A stretch of 64,000 nucleotides of DNA, from NCBI GenBank assembly GCA_002335605.1, contig BEDY01000011.1, positions 186,001 to 250,000 of the forward strand. Reading direction: 5' to 3'. Shown in pieces: positions 46,215 to 57,532 of the stretch. The notes below the pieces were generated by a model. The model had not been told where the DNA came from. It searched no databases and was given only the letters and a program-made list of their open reading frames with translations. Positions within the stretch are counted from its first letter, which is position 1. Every line of letters begins with the position of its first letter. The position numbers were made by a program, and so were the translations under genes. This DNA is from Prillingera fragicola (Eukaryota > Basidiomycota > Tremellomycetes > Trichosporonales > Trichosporonaceae).

Positions 46215-47468
46215 GCAGCAGACGCTGTGACAGACTTGGGTGCTAGAACCCAGCGAGTATGTGTGGCGAAGTATCTTTCATTCCATAATAACGGGCACGA
46301 GGCTTTAAAGTACCAAGTCGACACCCACACAACCCCCATAGACATGTATCCTCTGCTTTCTTCAAACTGGCGTCTGATACTTGTGCATAGCTGAATATTC
46401 TTTGCAAACGCTACAAGAACCTAGTGATGGAATACCCAGGTTCCGCAGCAAGAGGCCTGATGAGGGGCGCAGGTACGTGCGCGGGGCACCGTGCTTCTAC
46501 GGCCCTGGAGTACCTGGTGGCGAACAAAGAAGGTCAGGTGGGTTTCCACGAGCCTCTTGCACGACATTGGGTAGCATGTATCGAATAACGTCTTGAAGAT
46601 GGAGAAGAACGGCGGGTGTCTGCGTTACCCATGCCAGCTGCTGAAAAAATTGGATGCACGTCGGAGGAGGATTGCGACGCATCCGCTTGACAGTAGTGAG
46701 GCGCAGCGCCACTTTGGTTTTTGGGAGGTGAGGCAAACTGCGGGTGTAAATTACCAGCGAAGAAAGCCCTCTGATCCGTCGCCGCCGCCGCCGCGGGCTG
46801 CTGGGCTGGCGCTGCCGCTGTGCTCTCTCCCTCGGCGCACCCCCTCCCACATCCACATCTTGCGACCCTCGCCCCTTCTTTCCTTCACTATACCATCCAA
46901 CCAACCCCCCGTCCGTCTACTCCCCGGTCACGAAAAGCATCCCTGCTCGACTACTCTGCTGCGTGCGTCAGGCTTGTCTCGCCGATACATCTCGTTGCTT
47001 CCCTGCAACCCGCTGCAGCCGCTTGGGCCACTCCCTCGCTGGTTCGGTGGCGGCCCCCGCAAGGCAGGGAGTAGTCCAGTCCACTCCGGCCGACAGTCTG
47101 GGCGCGTCAACCATCTCCTAGCAAGCGACTGTACCACCCCAGTCTCGCCATCTTTAGTCATCTTTGCCCCATCCCTCGACTTTGGGGCTATCTGAGAACC
47201 ATTGCAGACTCCTCCTACCACTACTTTCCGCGGACCCTCTCGGCCAGCACCAACGCACGCCCGTCCTCGAGCCTTCCATCATCGTCGACCAACCTTCATT
47301 ATCATCGTTGGACCTCCTTCTCACAGCTAGTCAACGATTTGCAGCAAAACGACCTCACGCCCTCCCTTCCACATCGCATCATTCAAGCTTCCCGGCCCCA
47401 CCCGCGGCCTGCAACACGCCCTCAGCTAGGCTTCCCTTTCTCGTGACAGTGGCCAACCGCCCTCAATC
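46215..47468. promoter_or_regulatory. 5' region of swi1, 1.25 kb
   Basis: Strongly pyrimidine-rich from about 46790 to 47460, as in promoters and leaders of highly regulated fungal genes. A plus-strand frame (46593-47195) is open but has no domain and low-complexity content. Long 5' leader likely. Confidence 0.45.
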
Positions 47469-48146
47469 ATGTCAAACTTTGGTCAAGGTTTCCAGGGGAC
47501 CGGCTTTGATCCATCCATATTGTACAACCTCCCTAACGCTGGCGGAAACTTGGGAGGCAATGTCGGCGGCAACGTTGGCGGCGTCGGCGGTATTGGCGTA
47601 GGGGATCAAGCCCAACAGGCTCCGAACCAAGGCTTCAACTTGAACAACATCAACCTGGGCAACAATCTCGGCGTTGGAGCAGCTGGAGGCAATCTCCCAC
47701 AGAACTGGCTCACCCAATTCAACTCTTTTCAGGCGACGAAAGGCAACCAGCAAATGGGCCAGCAGAGTCAAGGCATGGGTACGCCTCAACCCGTCAACCA
47801 GCAAAACCTGGCTTTGTTGGGCGGAGCCACGGCTTCCAACGATGGACAGCGCCAGCTTGACATTGTAAGTGACTTTTCAGACAATTAAAACTGACGTCGG
47901 CAGCTTCGTGCCATGCAGGCTGCCCGCGCCGCGAACATTGCCAACGGATCACCCCAGCAGAACAATCCTGCCCTCCTCACACAGCAACTTCAACAGCAGC
48001 TCGCTCAACAGAGGCAGCAAAAAATACAGCAGCAGCAAGCCCAGCAGGCCCAGCAGCAAGCTCAGCAGGCTCAGCAACAGCAGGCTCAACAGCAGCAGCA
48101 GGCTCAGCAGCGGCAGCAGCAGCAACAACAACAACAACAGCAAGCT

Positions 48147-48192
<46 letters not shown>

Positions 48193-51100
48193 AGCAACAA
48201 CAACAGCAACAGCAACAGCAGCAGGTGCCCAACCAGTTTCAGAATCTGGCTTTGAAGGCGTCCGAAGCGATCCTGAATGCAAAGGTGCGTCATCCTCTTG
48301 GGGGCGTTTGCTGACATTTCCACAGGACATGTCCAGCATTTCGCAGCAAGCGCTCAACCAATACGCGCAAGTCTTTCAGAAAAGCAACATGACCCCAGAG
48401 ATTCAGCAGGCCATGCGTCGATTGTGAGTGTTCCGTGAAACTTGCTCTGCTGACCGCCAGGCAACAGTCGACTCAATTTAAGGCAGCGGCAGCTGCCGCG
48501 GGAGGCAGCGGGATTGGCTCCAGCGCACAGATGCCAATCGACCTGGCGAACCCAACGTCGGTCAATTCGGCGGCTTTGATGAACAACCCCGCCGCCCTCC
48601 AACAAGGTGGCGGCGGCTTGCCTCAACAGCCCGGCATGCAGCAGCCCGGCATGCCACCGGCCAATCAAGCAGTAGCTGATGCTCAACGCCGAGAACAGCT
48701 GGCTAAACGCCTGCAGCTTGCTCAGCAGGCAGGGGTAACTGGTGGCGTGAACAACCACGCCCAGCTTATGGCAATGGCAGCTCAGCAGCGCTCCCAGCAC
48801 AATCGCGTCCCTTCTGGTAACGTCAATCTCGGCCCAATGCAGCTGAACGGCGCCTTGCAGCCAAGTGGAATGCAGTCGTCCATGTCTCCTGCCGCTCTTC
48901 AGCAGCAGTTCCTGCAACAACTGCAAGCCCAGCAGGGCTCCAACCAAGGCCCCCAGTCGAACCAAGTGCCCCAGAACCCCGGGCAGCAAAACCAGGGACA
49001 GGCTCCCGCTCAGCTCCAGACAACACCGAACCTTTCCCAGCAATCCCAACTTCCGCCTGCGGCCAATGTTGGCAACAACAACAACAACAACAACAGCAAC
49101 AACAACAACAACAACAATAACAACAACAACACCACCACTGGGCCTGGCCTCGCAACTGGCACCCCCCAGCCATGGGCTGGCGCCAACGCCGTTCGCTCGC
49201 CTAACCTGCCGCCCGAGGATGACTGGCTGCGTGTCTTGCGAGGCATCCACCGCAACCCGACGTTGCAGTATCCGTCGGTGGAGGGCAAGACAGTAAACCT
49301 TTACAAGCTCTTCGCATACGTCTTTGGCAATGGCGGTTTCCGTTTCGTGAGTTTTTGCAATCTAACCACAGCTGACCTCAGTTTGATGCGCAGCCCATGG
49401 ATAAGCTGTGGACTCTCGCGGCGGCTGCCGTCGGTTTCAACCCGGCGACTACAACCAGTGGCGGAGAGAGTTTGGCGAAACAAATCAGTGGTATCTATCA
49501 CACGTATCTGAGCAAACTTGAGGAGCTCTGGGTGCAAAATCTGCTACAGCAGCAGAACCGCCAGAACAACCAGGCGGCACAGCAAGCTGGCGCTCAGCAA
49601 CAGCCAGGATCCCAACAGCAGCCCCAACAGGCTCAACAGCAGCAGCAGACGCCCACCCAACCGGCCCAGCAGCCTCAGAACGCCCTCAACAATACCAACC
49701 TGGCTCGTGGCTTGAACCAGTTCACGAGCCAGCAACAGCAACAGATAACTGGACTGCTTGCCCAGCAGCAGCAGGCGCAGCAGCAAGCCCAGCAGCAGCA
49801 GCAGGCGCAGCAGCAGCAGGCTCAGCAGGCGCAGCAAGCCCAGCAGCAGGCTCAGCAGCAGGCTCAGCAACAGGCTCAGCAGCAAGCGCAACAGCAAGCA
49901 CAACAGCAGGCTCAGCAACAGGCGCAACAGCAGGCTCAGCAGCAGCAACAATCTCAGCAGCAGTCACAGCAGCAGTCGCAGGTCTCCGGTCAGCAGCTCA
50001 ACCAACAGCAGCGACCTGGAATCGGCCTGTCTGCCGACTTTATCAACGCTATGGCTCAGAACCAGAACCTCACCGACGAGCAGCGACGCATGGTGCAAGC
50101 TGCGCGCATGCAGCAGATGATGCAGGCTCAGCAGGCTCAGCGTCAGGAGCAGGCCAACCAACAAGGCCAACAACTGCCTATGCAAAACCAGCAGGGCCAA
50201 CAGAATCAGCAAAACCAACAAAACCAAGCACAGCCGACACCGCAGCAGCCCCAAGCCGCCCAGCCAACAGGCCCTCAACAGCCCCGAACGCTCAATGACC
50301 TCATTGCGGGTATCCGTGCCAAGGAGGCTGAGCTCGAGGCAGCATTCAGTATGTCTCCATTGATTGAGTCACGCTAACAGTCAGTGAACACGCGAAAGCA
50401 GCCCGCTCAGATTCCACCTGAGCAGGCCGAGGAGTATCGCGATAAGCTCGAGAAGGTTGCTCGGCTAGCTCACGAGGCCAAGACGAAGAACCCTCTTTTC
50501 CAGGTGGTGTGCACGAGCGACCAAGACAAGCAGCGCTGCCATGGCCTCCTTCAGTTGTCATCTATCTGCTCTGCCGCTGTTGCCAAGGCAAAGGTCAACC
50601 AGCCATGCTTGACCTTGAAAGAGCTGGACAGCGTGTACACTAAGCTTCGCGATCTTCTAAACGACTCGAACGTGCATCTTCAGACGGCAACGAATGACCC
50701 TCGCCTGCGCATGCGGATGCAACTTCTCACCAGCGAGATTAGCAAGAATGCGGGTGCCTCGGCTGCCCAGGCAATGGCTGGTCCGTCATCCGCACCGCCC
50801 GCTGGTGCACTGTCCGGACCACTCAGCGGCACACCAATGCATCACTCGTCTGTTCTGAGCCCCGAGATGGTCAACAACCTCATAAAGCGTCCGCTCAAGC
50901 AGGAGGATTTGAAGCCACCTCCCCTCCCGAAGGCACGCAAGAACAAGGTCGAGCCTTCCCCCAAGTCCCAAGTCGATGAGAAGCCGCCTCGTACACCCAT
51001 TACATCTGCGACAACACCGGCTGACACTACGACCCCCACAACTGCAGCAACCAAGCGTCCGCCAAAGCGCAAAGCATCTACCACGACGCCCAAGGCTGCG

Positions 51101-51778
51101 AAAAAGGCAAAGGCGGAAGAGGACCGCAAACTCGATGCGAGCCCAGCAGTCGCCTCTGGAACTCCTGCGGCTCACTTCCCCACTCCTCAAGGAATGGAGC
51201 CCCCTGCGCCTCCCTCATCAGCGCCTACACCCGCCTCGTCCAGCTTCACAGGGAGTGTTCTCAACGTGTCGAGATCAACACACGCCGACTACTTTGCTCA
51301 ACAGCAGAAAGCGGCCGAGACGGAAAGGGAGCAGTCGACTCAGTTCTTCGGTGCCCGACACAATGTTGCAAACTTTGACAGCGATCTTTCGGCCGCTTTC
51401 CAGCTGTTCACGGAGGCACAACTTGCCGACGCGTCTGTCACAGCCCCGGGTGTGGGCATCGCAATCACCCAGACCGACGACGCGCTGGCCGATCAGTCTT
51501 GGCACGACTTTATTAACGAGCAAAATTTTGACCCAGATGAGCCAACGCCGCTGCTCACTCGATGTCGCTCTCTCGACACCGACCCCGAGTGCAGCCCCCG
51601 TGACGCCGACATTCTCGGCCGATCGCCCTTGGTATCCATACAGGCTGGCGTGCCCCTTGGCGGCATGCACGACAAACTGGCCACACGACGGGTGCCTCTC
51701 ATGAGTCCATCGGCACAGCCCTACAACGGTATGCTGTTCGTCGAGGATGATGGCGTTGGTTTGGATGCCTACATGTAA
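47469..51778 (+). CDS. swi1: SWI/SNF subunit Swi1 (ARID, poly-Gln)
   Basis: DNA-binding subunit of the SWI/SNF remodeller. Exons 47469-47864, 47904-48284, 48326-48423, 48461-49346, 49382-50348 and 50385-51778 join in phase to 1373 residues. The N-terminus is Gly/Asn/Gln-rich; a poly-Q block lies at 47.98-48.23 kb, a poly-N block at 49.08-49.13 kb and a second Q/A-rich block at 49.54-50.25 kb. Between them sits one folded domain, the ARID: DWLRVLRGIHRNPTLQYPSV, VNLYKLFAYVFGNGGFRFF, DKLWTLAAAAVGFNP, KQISGIYHTYLSKLEELW (residues about 555-660). C-terminal part: NTRKQPAQIPPEQAEEYRDK and a helical region DSVYTKLRDLLNDSNVHLQ, then basic Thr/Pro/Lys-rich segment (KRPPKRKASTTTPKAAKKAK) and a tail ending DDGVGLDAYM. 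ARID plus Q/N-rich layout is that of fungal Swi1. Confidence 0.93.
47979..48228 (+). repeat. CAG/CAA poly-glutamine tract of swi1
   Basis: Mixed CAG and CAA codons with scattered GCT/GCC (Ala). Codon mixing slows expansion, yet pure CAG runs occur at 48148-48180. Confidence 0.9.
49075..49129 (+). repeat. AAC poly-asparagine tract of swi1
   Basis: About 18 codons, nearly all AAC with single AGC and AAT interruptions, just before the ARID. Confidence 0.9.
49735..49980 (+). repeat. Second Gln/Ala-rich tract of swi1 (QAQQ repeats)
   Basis: Repeating caggctcagcag / caagcccagcag units encode QAQQ and QAQQQ, downstream of the ARID. Confidence 0.85.
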
Positions 51779-52062
51779 CGGCATCGCTTCCTCCTAATCG
51801 CTCTTGGCTCCATCATCTGGTTCCATCCATCTCCCATTCTCCTCCTATTCCGTCTCATTTTATCTTTTCCGGCATCCCTCTCCATCAGTGTCCCTCTCCA
51901 TCAGTGTACCATGTGTAATCTGTACTGTCGGCCAGCTGGCCGTGTCTGTCTCGGAATACCCTCCCGTCCGCCATGTGCGGGGGAGTGATACGATGACACC
52001 CTGACGTTTGTAGTACTCCTAATCCATCGTCGAAATGCAATCCATGAGCCACAAGCATGACA

Positions 52063-52739
52063 TTACTGCAGTCCAACTCCCTCCCAACCTTCGGCTTTCC
52101 CACAATCTTTGAGGAACGTCCTCAGTTCACTGTCCAGCAGTGCTCCTAACTGTACACCTGCACGCCTGTGGTGTACCCAAATTCCGTCAGGCGAGTAGCT
52201 GAATCGGCTCGGCCCGGAGACGGGTGAGCTGACCCAAATCTGATGATTTGGGGGCTGCTTGTTGATGACATATGTTCCAAGCCCAGGCAGCGTGAGCGTC
52301 ATGACGCCAGACTGCCAAACGGTCAGTTGTGTTTGAAACAAAGAATCAGGACAGACCTACACTGTACTCCACTTCCCAGTCCCCAGATCCAAAGTCCTCA
52401 CACAGGATCTCAAGCCCCTCGTGGAGCTTGTCCATGTCCTCATCGGCAACGTCGTGGTACTCGCCGTCGCTTTTAAAGTCGCTTTAATTCTGGTGAGCAC
52501 CTTGCTCTAATTTATAGCACGTTAAATACTGACCGAATAGTAATTGATGGGTCTACAGAGGGGTCACCGTGTGGCGTGCTTGACGAATACCGAACAGGCG
52601 CGTAAATAGGGGTGGAGGAGACGGAAGAAAGGGTAGGGCGGATGGGGAGTGCCACGGTGGTCAATGATCTAGACGCAGCATATCTGGGAGATGACCGCAG
52701 GGTATTGATCAGGCGCTTCGGGACGTTGCGTAGCGACAT
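52063..52739 (-). CDS. yfh1: Frataxin, mitochondrial
   Basis: Iron-sulfur cluster assembly regulator of the mitochondrial matrix. Exons 52534-52739, 52361-52481 and 52063-52311 give 191 residues. The N-terminus ([19 protein letters not shown]) is basic and amphipathic, a matrix presequence continuing to about residue 60. Conserved core: [19 protein letters not shown] with the acidic ridge, [52 protein letters not shown] and [20 protein letters not shown]. Fold order (alpha-beta-alpha) and all surface Trp/Asn/Gln residues used for Isu/Nfs binding (NKQPPN..IW) are intact. The start was placed at the ATG giving the best presequence; the open frame continues upstream. Convergent with swi1 (284 bp). 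Confidence 0.95.
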
Positions 52740-53600
52740 GTTATTTGTGTATGGAGCAAGAAGTATGTCAAGGCTCTCTCGAAATGTAATGATGGCGTCA
52801 GACTCGACATCTGACAGCCTCGGGGGTCTAAATGACGTGTCATTTGCCACGCGAGTATCAGTCAGCCAATCATCATTCTGTGAGATGTGGAGTGGCCTGT
52901 CCGCGGCATGGTGCAACAATGGCTATTGGGCAGTCACCAAGCTGTGCCACCACAGTGTGGGTTTGCTCCTGGACACCCAGATGAACATTGAGCTTGTGCA
53001 AAGGACTCCTGCTCCACCGTTTATCACTGTAGCAACTTCCCGTGTGAAACATGGGCAGAAAATGCAGGTCCGCAAAGCCAATTGCCTTTGGCGGAAAGTG
53101 GCCGAGACGGAGCTAAACACAATGCAGAGTCAGCCAAACGACCAGAGCGCGGAGTATGCATCTGTTTGAGGAAATGAGGGCTCCAGCGAGGCGGCCTCAG
53201 TGTCAGATGGCTTGTTCTAGCACTTTGGAGCTTCAGTGGTGCGCAGGACAGAAGTACAGAACATGATGTGTGCTGCATGGTTAAGCGGGTGCGACTCGCC
53301 CCATCATAATTCTAGATTGGGTTGTCGAGGCACAGGTACCACTGTAGCTACTTCTGTACTGTACTTCGGCCAATCCACCATAACCTTTTATCACCTGTCT
53401 ACTGTTAACCCCCCGGTGAAGTGGGGAACTTTGTCTTGCTCAACGCTCCTTAGCCGGCGTGCGTCGCTCGCAACGCTCAGCAAAGAAGGATTGCGCGGGT
53501 TATAGCTTGTGGGACAACACTCATTCCGCGACGGCTGCAGATCTGATTTTCGACGCCGCCCATATCCGGTGTCAACAACCAACGCTCAACGCCATCCACA
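52740..53600. promoter_or_regulatory. Divergent intergenic, 861 bp (frataxin / trm7)
   Basis: No supported gene. The plus-strand open frame 52612-53169 is mainly antisense to frataxin exon 1 plus flank and shows no domain. Confidence 0.45.
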
Positions 53601-56600
53601 ATGCCCAGCTCCAAGTCGAGTGTGGACAAGCGAGATGTGTACTATCGCAAGGGAAAAAGTGATGGTACGTAGAGCGCACTGTGCCTCATGGCACTCCACA
53701 CTCCTCTCTAGCTACAGAACTGACTTCACTAGGATATCGTGCTCGATCAGCCTACAAGCTTCTGCATTTGGGTAAGTCTGGCGTCATGACTCAGTTCACG
53801 AGCTAACGATCTGGTCTCATCATCTGCTCTTCTTGTCTACTTCACTCCTTACGTCCATGATTTCCTCCATCAGACGAGGAGTTTGACTTATTCCGCGGAG
53901 TCGGCACCGCTGTTGATCTGTGTGCAGCACCAGGATCATGGTCTCAAGTCCTGAGCAATCGTCTTCGGTAGGTCGTGCTTTGGTTGAGCATACATAAGCT
54001 GTATGACTCTTTCTAGCTTCATTGACGTCTATGAGCGGTGCGCTGACCGCCAAGTCCGGGTATCGACGCCAGTGCCAACCGTGTTGTGTCCATCGACCTT
54101 CAACCCATGGTGAGTGTGCAGCGCAGTACCTTGCTGACGATTCAAGGCTCCACTTCCTGGTATCACTACCCTGCAAACGGATATCACTCTGCCTGAAACC
54201 GTGCCCCGTGTCCTTGACGCCCTGGGCGGACGGAAGGCCGACCTCGTCATTTGCGACGGTGCTCCCGATGGTGAGTAAACGGATTTGAGAGGCATGAAGA
54301 CATGGTTGGGCCAGCCTTGCCAGCTTTTGCCAAGCTGTCACAGGAACCATCTTGGTTGCCTGAAGTCTAAGCAGACCACAAAGATGCCTCGGAAGCCGTC
54401 GGCCTGAACGGAGACCTATGCTGACCCCACAGTCACGGGGGTTCATGACCTCGACGCCTACCTCCACTCGCAGCTGCTTCTTGCCGTGAGTCACAGCTTC
54501 CGAGGCGAAGACTTTCGCTGACGCAGTTGTGACCTCTTGCACTCACCTCCCCATGATGCGCACCGCTTTGTCTCATCACGACTTTCCCATGTCCCACACT
54601 CACACGCAAATCGCTACAGGCTCTGACATTGTCACTGACATTGTTGGCTCCGCACGCGACGCTCATCTTCAAGATCTTCTTGTCGCCCATAGACCCCACG
54701 GCATCCTTGCTGCGATCACAGCTGCGAGTTTTCTTCCCCGGCCCAGGAGACGAACTGCCACCCGGTTCAGACCCTAAAGCATTCGCAGAGTTTGACGCAG
54801 ACGTGCAGCCAGAGTCGGAGGCTACTACCGAAGTCCCATCGCAGGCCACGGCGTCAGGGTGGAGCCACGGTCTTGACTCTTTCGGTCGCCGCGGAGGAGT
54901 CTGGATTCGTAAACCTCGCAGCAGTCGCAAAGGAAGTGGAGGTGAGCGCCGAATGACATGAGGTGTGCTGACACGTTGCAGAGGCCTTCGTCGTCTGTCG
55001 CAACTTTGATCCCAGCACTCTTCCGCTACCCGCCCAATTCTCTTCCGAATCACTCGCTGCCCTTCGCCGACAAGTTGGAGGTACCCTAACGCTTGAATCA
55101 CTGTCCAGCCTGGGCTCCGGAAGCGCCAACCCGAAATTTGACGGCTCGTGGCCAGCATCCAAAGGTTTCGTTGGTGGAGGTGATTTGAACGGCGGTTCGC
55201 TTCACGTTCCTGAAGCTGAACGTCGTGCACTCAGCGTGCAGACTGAAATTCCTCATCGTCGCGATTATTCATTGGGAAGTATTGAAGACGCGCCGTCCCC
55301 AGTTGAAGCAACGACAAACTTGTTTCCGGCGTCGACGTCATTCATGACACCAGTCGTGAGAACCCCCGCTGAGGGTTCTCGATTCCGGGCTGGACTCGAC
55401 ACACCCTGTACACCACAGCCACTGCCCTCACCAGTGCCAGGCGTTCTGAGCTCTGGCGGTCCGCGAGAGTTTCGTGAGCCTCCTGTCTCATCGCACAGCG
55501 GCGGACTCTTCGGCCCTTCGACTTTCGGCTCGCCGCCGAGTCTAGCTGCTGGACACCTTCCGACTCATTCCAGTCTAAATCTACCATTGTTTCCGGCACC
55601 TGGGAGTCCCAACTTGACGGCAAATGAGCGCGACATTTTTGCCAGTACCCCTCATGCCGAAGGGGCTGTGAGTCCAGCTTTGAGCTCGAGCTCCAAGACC
55701 GATGCGTTCTTTTCTGCGTCTCAAAAGTCCACCCTGCCTGTACCCCCTCCACCATTGTCCTCAAGTCCTTCCTCGTTGGGCCGCGTTCCTTCAATCGGTC
55801 GCGGAGTACCCCCACTTGCTCGGGCACGCATCGTCACGACCCCTACGGCGCCAATAACGGATGACCCTCAGCTGTCCCCTCCGCCCATTGCTCCGACGCC
55901 TCTGCGAGCTGTTACAGGCCCTGCTCCAGTCATTGTTTCGGAGTCTCCAGCGCAAGCGCCGACTCCTGCGAAGGTCTCGCTTTCGCCTTACTCCACGCCG
56001 GGTCGATCCCTTCCCCCGAACCATCTAGTTCGTGAACTGCACCTGGGTGACCCAGCAGACGCCGCCGTCAAGGCAGGCGATGTGCTTACCCCAGTATTAG
56101 ACGATGGCACTTTGCCCATTCGTAGTGCCGAGTCACCTGGCACGTGGCGACTCGTTGATCCATTGGGCCAAGGAGCTTTTGCATCAGTGTGGTCAGCTGA
56201 GCCAGTAGAGGGTGGTGCTGTCGCCGCGATCAAGATGGTCGATCGCAATTCGTGCACGCGTAACGCCAGATCTGCCATTGCCTTCTACCGTGAGGTTGAG
56301 GTGTTGAGGCACCTGGTGCACCCTGGCATTGTGGAGTACATCGCCCACTTTTCGACCGAGGCCTATCACTGTCTCGTTCTGGAGAGGCTTGGGGGTGGCG
56401 AGCTCTTCAATCTGGTTGAGCAGGACGCGAATCGTCGCCGAATGCTCTGTGCGGGACCAGACAACGCAGACGGTTATGGTCTTGTTCGGCGCATATTCGG
56501 AGAGCTTTGCCGAGCAGTCTCCTGGCTACACGAAGTGGAGGTCGTTCACAGGGACATCAAGTTGGAGAGTGAGTGTCTCGTGTGATAGGTATCATGAGTT

Positions 56601-57347
56601 GCTGACTCTGGCGCAGACGTTATTTTTACCACGAACCCGTTCACTCTGCCGCCGACCTCGACCGGTTCAATTCCCATCGATGCTCTTCCCATTCCACTAG
56701 TCAAACTCACCGACTTTGGTTTGTCACGATTCATACTCTCCGACTCGCCTCTTCTTACCACACGCTGCGGCAGCGAAGCATACGCCGCTCCAGAGGTTGT
56801 GATGGGCAGCCTGTATGACGGACGTCGGACAGATGCCTGGGCACTGGGCGTCATGCTTTACGCGCTCATCGCGGGTGAGCTGCCTTTCGAGGATACTGCG
56901 CCGCTTCCTCCAGGTGCCCGCCCTCGTGCCAGCAGCTCTGCGTCGACCACAGGAGACTCTGAGCGCGACGCCCGTCGTCGCACAATGCACCGTATCGCCA
57001 AGGGCGAGTACGGCTGGCGCGAGGGAGTGGGATCGAGTTCCGTTCGAACCCTTGTCGCGAGTCTTCTCACGCGAGACCCTTCGCGTCGTGCGCGTGTTGC
57101 GGAGCTATGGGATGAGCCATGGATGGCTGAAGGTCCTGGTGCTGTTCCGCGACCCCAAGAGCCTATGAAGGCGAAGCCGAGTGGCACTGCCAGCATCAAC
57201 GACGGCTCCGTCGATGACTGTACTCGGGCACCACCCGATTTTCCTCGTCGCGCAAGCGATACCCCTCACGTTGTCATTCAACAGGGTGTTCTGGTTGATC
57301 ATGAGCGGATTGACGACGTGGCGCGCCTTGACATGACAGCCGCTTAG
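53601..57347 (+). CDS. trm7: FtsJ/Trm7 tRNA 2'-O-methyltransferase in frame with a Ser/Thr kinase (fusion or two genes)
   Basis: Nine exons (53601-53664, 53733-53771, 53874-53967, 54055-54109, 54147-54270, 54433-54485, 54620-54941, 54982-56568, 56617-57347) join to 1022 codons without a stop. Residues 1-290: FtsJ fold with SAM loop [45 protein letters not shown] and catalytic K30, D121, K161, E251 ([11 protein letters not shown]); Trm7 methylates anticodon-loop positions 32/34. Residues 290-635: Ser/Pro-rich, disordered. Residues 637-945: kinase with [66 protein letters not shown]; all catalytic residues present. No promoter-sized gap separates the halves. A candidate 28-nt intron (55081-55108) would instead end the FtsJ part at 55188; the kinase could then start at ATG 55344. 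Introns 53772-53873, 54271-54432 and 54486-54619 are long for this region. Confidence 0.82.
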
Positions 57348-57532
57348 ATGTCGTCTCATGTGAAAGGACTTTGGAGTGTGTCTCTGCTTATCAACTTATG
57401 TCTGTACGCACACAATGCAATCTGCTTCTGCTTCGCTTCAACTACAAGCATGGTTGTACAACGAGCATTCTGGTACAATGCATCTACACAATACCGTCGC
57501 CGCGGAAAATGTCGCCAGTAAACTAAGGCTAG

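Noticed and set aside
46593..47195. 200-codon plus-strand frame before swi1
   Set aside because: Pro/Ser-rich translation of a pyrimidine-rich leader; no domain.
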